Shown: piece after piece, positions 41,801 to 51,161 of the stretch | Layout of the letters: each line of letters starts with the position of its first letter | How positions within the stretch are numbered: the stretch's first letter is position 1 | Source: Hormiphora californensis | Taxonomy: Eukaryota > Ctenophora > Tentaculata > Cydippida > Pleurobrachiidae | Assembly: GCA_020137815.1 (NCBI GenBank) | Contig: CM035352.1 | Span: 8,672,416-8,736,415 of the forward strand | DNA: 64,000 nucleotides | Reading direction: 5' to 3' | Notes under the pieces: generated by a model | What the model saw: only the letters and a program-made list of their open reading frames with translations | The model's database searches: none | Told to the model about the DNA's origin: nothing | Program-made: the position numbers and the translations under genes

Positions 41801-44800
41801 GGCCGTCCAACCCCAATTCGAATTGTCATATTGTACCGGTGTTAGTGCACACCCGGACGGCTACCCACCGCTCTCATTACCATGTGTTGGCCAGTTTAGG
41901 ATCAGTTACCCCCAACCCACCCTTTATATAACAGTTGTTTAATCGCACTGTCTGGGGGAGAACTGTGTTAAATACCATGTTACTGGAGCCTACTGACTAG
42001 CACATGAGAAGGTTGATTAGACTCTTGTTAGAATACAACGTTTGTTTCTATCAGAGATTCATGGTATAAGACTACGATCAATCTGCTGATAGTGTGAAGC
42101 AATATGTGCCTAATCGAGATGAATCTGGCCGAGATCCCTGCTGTACGGCTTGTAAACAGGGTATCGGAGCTGGAGGGTTCCGTACAGTTGTAACACTAGT
42201 TAGCAGAAATGAGATGCAGCGGCGGCCGTCCAACCCCAATTCGAATTGTCATATTGTACCGGTGTTAGTGCACACCCGGACGGCTACCCACCGCTCTCAT
42301 TACCATGTGTTGGCCAGTTTAGGATCAGTTACCCCCAACCCACCCTTTATATAACAGTTGTTTAATCGCACTGTCTGGGGGAGAACTGTGTTAAATACCA
42401 TGTTACTGGAGCCTACTGACTAGCACATGAGAAGGTTGATTAGACTCTTGTTAGAATACAACGTTTGTTTCTATCAGAGATTCATGGTATAAGACTACGA
42501 TCAATCTGCTGATAGTGTGAAGCAATATGTGCCTAATCGAGATGAATCTGGCCGAGATCCCTGCTGTACGGCTTGTAAACAGGGTATCGGAGCTGGAGGG
42601 TTCCGTACAGTTGTAACACTAGTTAGCAGAAATGAGATGCAGCGGCGGCCGTCCAACCCCAATTCGAATTGTCATATTGTACCGGTGTTAGTGCACACCC
42701 GGACGGCTACCCACCGCTCTCATTACCATGTGTTGGCCAGTTTAGGATCAGTTACCCCCAACCCACCCTTTATATAACAGTTGTTTAATCGCACTGTCTG
42801 GGGGAGAACTGTGTTAAATACCATGTTACTGGAGCCTACTGACTAGCACATGAGAAGGTTGATTAGACTCTTGTTAGAATACAACGTTTGTTTCTATCAG
42901 AGATTCATGGTATAAGACTACGATCAATCTGCTGATAGTGTGAAGCAATATGTGCCTAATCGAGATGAATCTGGCCGAGATCCCTGCTGTACGGCTTGTA
43001 AACAGGGTATCGGAGCTGGAGGGTTCCGTACAGTTGTAACACTAGTTAGCAGAAATGAGATGCAGCGGCGGCCGTCCAACCCCAATTCGAATTGTCATAT
43101 TGTACCGGTGTTAGTGCACACCCGGACGGCTACCCACCGCTCTCATTACCATGTGTTGGCCAGTTTAGGATCAGTTACCCCCAACCCACCCTTTATATAA
43201 CAGTTGTTTAATCGCACTGTCTGGGGGAGAACTGTGTTAAATACCATGTTACTGGAGCCTACTGACTAGCACATGAGAAGGTTGATTAGACTCTTGTTAG
43301 AATACAACGTTTGTTTCTATCAGAGATTCATGGTATAAGACTACGATCAATCTGCTGATAGTGTGAAGCAATATGTGCCTAATCGAGATGAATCTGGCCG
43401 AGATCCCTGCTGTACGGCTTGTAAACAGGGTATCGGAGCTGGAGGGTTCCGTACAGTTGTAACACTAGTTAGCAGAAATGAGATGCAGCGGCGGCCGTCC
43501 AACCCCAATTCGAATAGGGTAGCGACTGGCTATTTGAAACGCCTGCTAACTTGAAACAGTGTCTGATAACTTGAAACACGTGCTCTGGTTATTTGAAACA
43601 AATGCGCGTTATTTGCTCTCTGATTGGTGTCGTGTGTGTGCTGTAGCACAGTGAAGAGAGTCTGGTAACTTGAAACACTGAGGAGGGCTATTTGAAACAA
43701 TTTTCTCCGATTGGATTGTCGAAATTTTTGTTGTTCAATATGAGCATGAGGCAGGATATAAACTATGATTTGAGTCATTTCCGCCAAAAGTTGGCCGAAT
43801 ATGAGGCAAAAACTGTTTTCCTGCTAATTTGAAACAGTTTTTGGAAAAGGTCATTGCACCAAGCACGTTCAACAAAATTCAGATTTCAGACATGGAATGG
43901 CTCTGCACAACCCTTTTCTAACTATTCAATGTCAAAAATTTTGGTTTCGTGGAGAAATTGAGGGAGATACGGGTGTTTCAAATTAGCAGACCGAGGCGGG
44001 TAAATTGAAACACCAAATTTGGATAGATATCACGTGACCCCGACCCCGGAAGACAAAATGTGACATCTCCAACCACCCAAAAAACTACCCAGGGACTGTC
44101 TCGGTAACACAAGGTCAAAAAAATTTGGGTTCGACTTGATTTGTGGGCAGGCAAGGGAAAAAAGTGAAAAACTGTTTCAAATAGCCAGTCGCTACCCTAT
44201 GTCACGTGGTGACTATATTTGGGTATGTATGTCACGTGGTGACCATATTTGGGTATGTATATCACGTGATCAAATAAACTGCACACGTGATATGAAGCCA
44301 ACTTACAGTTTCAAAGGATTGCTTGATTTCCTCAATGTTGGTAAGGTCCTTCTCAAATGAGACGTAGGATAATGTGAACACTCTGCTGTAACCTAGAGAG
44401 GAATATAATTATAGTTGCCTTACTCGACCCCCTGACATTTTAAAGTGAGAGGTGCACGAAAACGAAAGTTGGAATAATTACTAAACAAATTGTGTGTAAC
44501 ATTCATTGGTGTCCAATTAAAAGTTTGGTGAAAAGACGACATCCCAATGTTGTGTTTGAAATTCATTGATAACTAGGAACGTGCATGCACGTGCAAGCTT
44601 CAAACACAAGTTAGAAGCATGGGACCTTCACTAAAGTGTTCCTTGGATCAAAATAAACAAGTTGGATCCTGTGTCCATTATCGGTGTACCCCCAGTTGAA
44701 GGTCAAGTCTCCACCAACACCAAATATAGGATCATCTCCAAGATGTTCTCTGCCTCATCCGCTACCTCTTCTTGGATGGGTCCCCCACTGGTAACAACCC

Positions 44801-46491
44801 ACCCATGATCCACCTTCCCATCCACCAACAAAGCCCATAACATGGCCATTGGCCATCCACAGGGTTCATACTGTTATGTTCTAACCCTCCCTTTACAGAA
44901 TCAATAAGTTGACCAATCGCCAATCGGCTGTTTTCGAGTCGCTTAGTTCTGATACAATGAAATAGTGTTTATTTAGGACTGCAGACGACTCGAAGATTTT
45001 ATTTCAGGAAAAGATAATCGGGACGGTTTCGACGTGTAACGTCATCATCAGCTCAAAATGAGCATGAAACACAGTCTAGCTAGGCAAGGTCCAGATTCAT
45101 GGCCAGTTGCCATACAGGGTTGAAGGGGGCCGCGGCAGAAGCCACCACCAATACAAACACTAGGCAGAGTATCTTCATCATCGGTTGCTGATTGCTGGTC
45201 AGAGAGCTGGTGCGAGAGCACGAACACAGTGTCAGGCGACTCAATTAGGCGACTCTGATTAGCAAATATTTATAGTTGGGAATAATATTACTGTGCCGTC
45301 TCTTGAAGATGACGCCTAACCGCGTAAAAAAGGGGGGGGGGCCAGCTGTCAAGTACAGGCAAAGGATCGAGTAGGTCGGACCAATCATAGTATTGATGAG
45401 GGAGCTGTCACGTGATGGGGTTGATCGCCCAGACAGGATATCTATAGCCTGAGTTTAATAGCTATACGGGCTACTAAACCTCTAGTGAGATAAACCTATC
45501 TCTGTGCAGGCTACGAGGCATGTCACTCGGCATACAGAGTATAATTATATTCTAACTTAGTATAATATTCAAGTATTGCTGAGCCGCCCCCCGTGCAGAA
45601 GAGCATTACACAGATCACCACATAGAGATGATTTAAAATTAAAATAACCTGTATAATATATTATCCTAACAGAGCAGTTTAGGAGGGGGTAGAGAGAGAC
45701 GCGTGTCAGGCACCCTCTACTAATTATTAACTAACCTCGGGCGTATCTATCATGGAGGTTGAAGTAGTGAACAACTGCGTAGATCTTCCACTTGGTACAA
45801 TTGTAAACTAGGGTAGTATCAGCTGGGTTGAAGGTGGGAACACCTGCGTGACTTCCCGTGTAGTCCACTGACATGACCTGGACTGAGGGGGGATATTGTA
45901 ATGAGAGCAGGAGAGCTGCTGCTTTAGTAATCTGGACTGGGGGAGATATTGTAATGAGAGCTGCTGCTTTAATAACCTTGATTGAGGGGCAGGGGATAAT
46001 GGATATGATATATTTTATGAACAATTATGACTTTTTCGGAGCTATGGCCTCATAATTTATGGACCACCCTGCATATGAAAGTTACTACAGGTGCAGCAAA
46101 TCACCCCTTATACTTGCTACCACGCATCATAGCGCTGGCAAGCGCCCGGGGCCATTATTTACCTATGAAGTTGTTGATAATCTCCCTCCGTTTCTCATCC
46201 ACCCCCTCAGGTATGATCCTGATTGCCTCAGGTCCAGTCAGCTCACTGAACTCGGCCAGCACTGTTATGGGGTTAATGTCTCCACCCGTGGTAGGGACAC
46301 GTGGGTTGCTGGCCTGAGAGAGGAACATTAGAAGGAGAAGTACATACTGTGAGAGAAGCATGAGTGATGTGTAGATATATATTGGGAGGGGGGTGAGGTG
46401 CTGTAATAGTGGCCGTGTATTGCTCAATTGGTGTGCAGGGTACCTGACGGATTCTATCCATTATATTGGGCAGCACTATACTGGGTAACAT
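32846..46491 (-). CDS. SMCR8: SMCR8-like longin/DENN protein (12 visible exons)
   Basis: Minus-strand exons: 46493-46444, 46313-46163, 45877-45736, 44392-44307, 35853-35746, 35629-35506, 34695-34520, 34322-34239, 34067-33912, 33755-33673, 33498-33265, 33097-32846. Phases agree except between the second and third, where a small exon is probably missing. The ATG at 46491 is inferred. Diagnostic blocks: EFSELTGPEAIRIIPEG, then MSVDYTG, VVHYFNLHDRYARGYSR, later SVLCGRPVVIV and YIFPARKTGMVARYADNRTG, all in SMCR8 order. In vertebrates SMCR8 works with C9ORF72 and WDR41 in autophagy and lysosome control as a GAP/DENN complex. The visible coding sequence is about 550 residues against 937 in human, because the long disordered middle is absent or not found. 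The intron 35854-44306 holds the 423-bp array. Confidence 0.85.
34781..35367. mobile_element. 587-bp pogo/Tc1-type MITE, TA duplication
   Basis: Starts CAGTCGGACCCCGATTTAGC and ends with GGGGTCCGACTG, flanked by TA, in an SMCR8-like intron. The interior is itself an imperfect palindrome centred near 35020 (GTGATCCCCAT / ATGGGGATCAC). After the right end, a further piece to about 35450 repeats the terminal word and the flank ACTAAAATTCAATCA, a local duplication. Confidence 0.82.
35915..36052. repeat. 34-bp tandem repeat, 4 copies
   Basis: Units of ATGCCCATATATGGCGTTAC plus TCAGCTTCTACCTC, in the SMCR8-like intron just before the array element. Confidence 0.85.
36201..38719 (-). repeat. 423-bp repeat array, left half (about 6 units)
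   Basis: Head-to-tail units, period exactly 423 (ORF copies at 36581, 37004, 37427, 37850, 38273). Full units look identical to each other. The first unit lacks about 45 bases near its start. Each unit has one 86-codon open frame on the minus strand and the sequence TTATATAAAG on the plus strand at the end of that frame. The half ends at 38719, where the orientation flips. Confidence 0.95.
38720..43514 (+). repeat. 423-bp repeat array, right half (about 8 units)
   Basis: The same unit in the opposite orientation (ORF copies at 40402, 40825, 41248, 41671, 42094, 42517, 42940 and a truncated one at 43363). The half begins mid-unit at TAGCAGAAATG and ends mid-unit at AATTCGAA. The first unit is interrupted by a 1364-bp element and carries at least two substitutions. 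The other units look identical. Confidence 0.95.
39009..40372. mobile_element. 1364-bp TA-flanked element inside one array unit
   Basis: Ends are CCGTAATCTGGGGTAACTTT and, reversed, CCGTAAGTTGGGGTAACTTT. It is flanked by TA in the unit sequence ATGGTATAAG, which is intact in all other units. So insertion with TA duplication (Tc1/mariner type) is directly visible. The word GGGGTAACTTTGG recurs inside in both directions. A central palindrome spans about 39600-39930. No transposase frame is recognisable. Confidence 0.9.
44640..45181 (-). pseudogene. Possible broken gene for a small secreted protein
   Basis: On the minus strand an ATG at 45181 opens MMKILCLVFVLVVASAAAPF, a textbook signal peptide, but the frame stops after 33 residues. 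Further on, 44870-44640 has a frame rich in Gly/Trp (FVGGWEGGSWVGCYQWG, later DDPIFGVGGDLTFNWGYTDN) with one internal TGA. Between them lies a segment ending CGACGTGTAACGTCATCATC, resembling the ends of Penelope-type retroelements. It could instead be a real gene with an intron I cannot place. It lies inside the SMCR8-like intron 44393-45735. No family recognised. Confidence 0.35.
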
Positions 46492-46835
46492 ATCTCGAAA
46501 TGAATAGTAAACACAGTACAATTACGTTAACGTCCCTTACAGAGAGAGCCAGTCGAGGTGCAAGAATTGTGAGAAATGAATCACTCAAGCTCAGTTCAAA
46601 AGGCAAAAACAGTGTAACATTGATAAGCAAGAGTTGTAAGTGTTTATATTTCTGTTATCTCAGTGACATGAAATACTAGGGCAGCTGCTATACCATAAAG
46701 TTGGGATAGTGTTTCACTTGAAGTAGTCATTACATTGTAGTGGCTGTACAATGATCTACTGTAGTTGATGAATTTAATGGAAAACTGCACGGATACAAAC
46801 TTAAAAGTCTATGTTATTAAAATCAGAGATACATA

Positions 46836-47007
46836 CAGTCGGACCCCGATTTACCGGGATGCTCAGGGGAAAGGGTTTTGCCCGGTAAATCGGGGTGTCC
46901 GCTAAATCGGGGCAAAATACCGTCAATATCCTATATCGGGGGAAGATTATCCCCCCGGTAAATCGGGGTTCCGGTAAATCGGGGTCCGGTAAATCGGGGT
47001 CTGACTG
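46836..47007. mobile_element. 172-bp pogo/Tc1-type MITE, TA duplication
   Basis: CAGTCGGACCCCGATTTACC at the left, its near-complement at the right, TA flanks. CGGTAAATCGGGG or a close variant occurs at least four times inside. It ends 20 bases from a putative micro-exon of the upstream minus-strand gene. Confidence 0.88.
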
Positions 47008-47027
47008 TATTATAATTCGCTCCTTAC

Positions 47028-50000
47028 CTTGGTTGATCAACATCGTTCTGTGAAAATGGGACTTGCCACCCAAAATTAGCTAAAACAGGAATTACCTTGG
47101 TTTGTGAAGGTCCTTCAATGAAAGCAGGGACATCACTTGCTATGTCCCCATATATCATTTCACTATAAAATATTACACCGGTGTGTTGTACATTTCAGGT
47201 TAAAAGTATCTGGTTCATCTGAACTCAATTGCAATTGACAATTGATTGTCACTTACAATGCAGTGAGACTGATCAGAGATCTTGACGAATTCTTAAATTA
47301 AAACAAAAGCATTCATATTATAACAGAATATTACCTCACAAAATAATAACAAAAACTACAAATTACGAAACTCATTATCAATACTAAACTCATTATCATG
47401 TTTAAAAGCTAATTTATTTTACTTATCCCTCAGTTAAATAGACACAACAAAAAGATATATATCGGGGGCTACAAACTGCGAACCAGGAAAGGGTTACCAT
47501 GGTAACCAACAGATAGTAGTTCCCCTCACCGCCATCCATGTCCAGATCTATCGCCCGGATCCCATCCATGTGCCGACTCATCTTTTGGACTGGATGTGGG
47601 GAGGAAACATTGTGTTATTTTGACTTGCACACGGCCCCACTTAAGGGTACACCTGGCGTTTTTCATCATCGAGTGCCCAACCAAATGACTTCACCAGGGT
47701 TTAGGCCATACAAAATGGACCTCAAATATGCAATTTTAGCCCTAAAGTCGAATTCATATTTTTGCTACAGCCTATTTTCAAAGTGGCGTTTTTTCAATTT
47801 TTGTTGAAATTTTTAACCTCAGGACCACTTTTTTTGAGATAGAAACATTAAATTCTTGGAATTTGAAGAGAATATAAAGGTGAATAAGCCCAAAGAAGGA
47901 TTTCTGAAATGGAGCTTATTTCTGGCCATGAGAACGGTTTACTTTTTTGCTTCTTTGACACGCTGGCTGAGAATGTTCCCATGCTTCATTAGAGATGAAA
48001 ATCTGGAAATAGTTGCTCAAAACGATTATCTATGTGGCCCAAAAATTTTGGAACTTTCCCGCCAAAGATGTGGTGTGCAGAGCTTTTTTTGTGAAACCTG
48101 TCTTTTTGAAAAAGAGGGAAATTCCCTGTATCTCAAAAACGGATGATCGTAGAGACCTGGGACCAAGCTTAATCGATTCAGAAGGTCCGATTTTGGGGGG
48201 GTCTTCTGAGAGACATTTTGCTCCTACTCCAACCGATTTTGCTGTAACTGCAAAAAACCAATTCTATGAAAAGGGGAAACAACTCTATTCCAGTAGCATG
48301 CTTCGGGCTGATTTCCCCCTTACTTGCTGATACCTTTTTCGCAATTACAGCAAAAACGGTTGGAGTAGGAGCAAAATGTCTCTCAGAAGACCCCCCCAAA
48401 ATCGGACCTTCTGAATCGATTAAGCTTGGTCCCAGGTCTCTACGATCATCCGTTTTTGAGATACAGGGAATTTCCCTCTTTTTCAAAAAGACAGGTTTCA
48501 CAAAAAAAGCTCTGTACACCACATCTTTGGCGGGAAAGTTCCAAAATTTTTGGGCCACATAGATAATCGTTTTGAGCAACTATTTCCAGATTTTCATCTC
48601 TAATGAAGCATGGGAACATTCTCAGCCAGCGTGTCAAAGAAGCAAAAAAGTAAACCGTTCTCATGGCCAGAAATAAGCTCCATTTCAAAAATCCTTCTTT
48701 GGGCTTATTCACCTTTATATTCTCTTCAAATTCCAAGAATTTAATGTTTCTATCTCAAAAAAAGTGGTCCTGAAGTTAAAAATTTCAACAAAAATTGAAA
48801 AAACGCCACTTTGAAAATAAGCTGTAGCAAAAATATGAATTCGACTTTAGGGCTAAAATTGCATATTTGAGGTCCATTTTGTATGGCCTAAACCCTGGTG
48901 AAGTCATTTGGTTGGGCACTCGATGATGAAAAACGCCAGGTGTACCCTTAAATCTGAGTAGTGGTCAGATTTATCACGCGAGAGAGAATCTGAACAAGCT
49001 GCAATATAGTTTCTGAGAACCTAGTATAGTAGTATACATTTAATGATATACTTTACCTTGGCCATCCATGTCCGGGCACGTTATCCCCGACCCTGCTGAC
49101 ACGGGGAGCAGCATGGGGAGAGTTGGTGTAGGGAGGTGGTCTATTAGTTGAAGGGATGTCATCAGGGACCACCGCGTTAGATCGGACAAAGTAACACGTC
49201 TTCCGGCACTTTCTACACACTTGGGCAGGTTCCTGATGAATTAGGATTCTTTTTCACAAATTGAACTTCAAAAAGAGAGAGCATGAATAAGTCTGATTTG
49301 TTTGTTTCTAAGGACGTAAGTGTGAGAGTCTGAAAAATGTGTTACCTTGACGGATAAGAAGAAGCCAGTTTTAACTCGACATGTGGTTGCTATGGTTACT
49401 ATGGTTACCAGGGTATTGGTTACCATGGTTACTATGATTTCAATATGTTACCTTGACTGATGAGAAGAAGCCAGTTTTAACTCGACATGTGGTGACCTGG
49501 TGGGGTCCTATATCAAAACACTCTGGACAACTAGCAGAACCCATCACGGGGAATGCCCTGTTCTTGGGGATCTCCACCTGTAGTGGACAGGGATTTGTTA
49601 ATGAGAGAGGAGTAAGAGACTTCGTTAGGATTTGAAATATGCTGGTACAAACTCGATATAAAGTGAAGACTGAATCTGTTTGTATGGTATTCTCTGACCA
49701 CTCTCTCTTTCTCCCTCCTACGCACCTTCATAAGTGATGGATTAACACGACTGAATTTAGCTCCGGGGTACTGACGAGAAAACTCTATCTTCCAAAGTTC
49801 GTAGGGGTTACCACCGCTACTACCAGCTACCGGCTGCTGTTAGGGATGGTAGAATTATTCCAAACAATTGTCTAAAGACAGGAGTGAAACTTGTGACATC
49901 TAATCCGGCCTATCCTCCTAATTAAGCGAATTACCTGGGGATGTGGATGGGAAGGTCCAGGATACTCATAGCTGGGATACTGTGGAGGTTGTGTGTTGCT

Positions 50001-50482
50001 GTGGTTACCATGATATTGGTTGCTATGGTTACCGGGGTATTGGGGAGGTTGGTCGGGGTTACTGTTCAGTGACCAGTTGATTCCTTTCGTACCAGCACCT
50101 ACAAAAGATAATTCTATTCGACAACTTGTTTCAGACTTCTGGCGGCGTTTTGATTATCAAATCTGCGCTCAGATCGGGTCTACAGACAATAAAATATCAT
50201 GATCACCTGGTGCTATGTCATCCTTTACTGGAGCAGATGCAGAAGAAGAGTGGTCGGTATTCAGTGACCAATCAATACCCTTTGAACCTGAACCTAGGAA
50301 ACGGTCAGAGGATATTGTTAGCAGCGTCCTTGGGCACGTGGGATTGAGGAACCTATAACATATACCATCTCTTCTATCAAAGATAGAGAACAGATACCTG
50401 GTACAGAAGAATCAGGATCAGGGGCTGAAGGAGGGGCTGAAGGTGGTGGAGGAGCCGGTCTCTTGCTCATTTGCTTCACATC
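47028..50482 (-). CDS. Unrecognised Pro/Gly-rich protein with CxxC pairs (9 visible exons, both ends incomplete)
   Basis: Minus-strand exons with consistent phase: 50482-50398, 50293-50207, 50098-49935, 49836-49726, 49577-49452, 49232-49057, 47589-47530, 47162-47096 and a possible 20-base exon 47047-47028. Order of features: polyproline (RPAPPPPSAPPS), two copies of KGI(D/N)WSLN (GSKGIDWSLN, GTKGINWSLN), a Tyr/Pro/His-rich stretch, a conserved-looking block NPYELWKIEFSRQYPGAKFS, then CPEC and CRKC pairs that could form a zinc site, and a GHGW/AHGW/GHGW repeat. It reads as a cytosolic or trafficking-type adaptor, but no family was recognised. The end may be the stop reached by splicing into 46493 in the frame not used by the SMCR8-like gene. 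A 1.3-kb palindromic element lies in its intron 47590-49056. Confidence 0.65.
47645..48947. mobile_element. 1303-bp near-perfect palindrome with TTAA flanks (piggyBac-type MITE)
   Basis: Ends are GGGTACACCTGGCG and its complement, bounded by TTAA at 47641-47644 and 48948-48951. The arms, about 610 bp each, are nearly identical inverted repeats around an 80-bp centre. TTAA targets with GGG ends are characteristic of piggyBac. The mirrored open frames on both strands (96 and 105 codons) are products of the palindrome, not supported genes. Confidence 0.88.
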
Positions 50483-51031
50483 CTATAATACAGGTAGAAG
50501 AGTTACTACAGATAATATTTTCAACTAATACATCTTGGCACAAACACAAAAACAATGTTTTCCAATTACACACACACAATTGAGTCATACACATGTGTAC
50601 AATTGTGTGTCAGACGCATGGCCATATAACGAGAACAATACAATACACATGGGAGTAACAGGAAACGCTGAATAAAATACTTGTCAGCATCTCTTATCCT
50701 TGTTCTCTCCTCTGTCTCTCTACCAAATCATATTAATTACCAGCCTAGATGTAACATGTTTTCAAATAACACTCCACTCCAAAGCTGTTACTGCCCCCCC
50801 CTCCCCCGGCCCCCCGGTTATTGGACCGAAGTAGATCGAGATTCGAGAGCCACCGCAGTCCACGGGTCGCAATTATTTGATTGACACCGAACAAAGAATC
50901 CTCTCTCTCTTTATAGAATGACTACTACTACTACAACTCCAGCTACTCGTGATTCAATCACCGTTTTATGTCAGAGAGAAAGTTGATTGTAAGGTAAATT
51001 CCTAATTAGTGCATCCCCACAATTTTCTCTC

Positions 51032-51079
<48 letters not shown>

Positions 51080-51161
51080 ATCCCTTTCTTTTTCTGTCGA
51101 CTGTCAGCCAAAATGACATAACTGCTCTCAATCAGTATTCCGACACCGCTCATTTTGCAAT
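50483..51161. promoter_or_regulatory. Divergent intergenic region, probable bidirectional promoter
   Basis: About 680 bases separate the first visible exon of the minus-strand gene from the ATG of the SVOP-like gene. The region contains a (CT)n tract at 51026-51078 and a C-rich stretch at 50792-50815. No TATA box stands out. Upstream exons of the minus gene may also lie here. Confidence 0.4.

Larger units (their letters stand above)
36189..44197. mobile_element. 681-bp TA-flanked MITE split by a 7.3-kb array
   Basis: Outer ends are GGGTAGCGACTG (36189-36200) and CAGTCGCTACCC (to 44197), with TA on both sides. The host flank is a tandem repeat whose uninterrupted copy at about 44222-44240 reads GGGTATGTATGTCACG, exactly the junction expected before insertion. 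After 12 bases the element is interrupted by the array (36201-43514) and resumes at 43529, with TAGGGTAGCGACTG duplicated (36187-36200 and 43515-43528). The body 43529-44197 iterates the word TTGAAACA about ten times in both directions. There is no coding content. Confidence 0.8.

Noticed and set aside
36201-43514. CRISPR-like array
   Set aside because: Units are contiguous 423-bp satellites with no unique spacers, in a eukaryotic intron.
36581-43554. Fourteen tandem copies of an 86-residue protein gene
   Set aside because: The frame is identical only because the 423-bp unit is identical. There is no recognisable domain, signal peptide or splice support. It is kept as a repeat property.
47856-48736. 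Paired 96- to 133-codon frames on both strands
   Set aside because: They mirror each other inside the TTAA-flanked palindrome and have no domain content.
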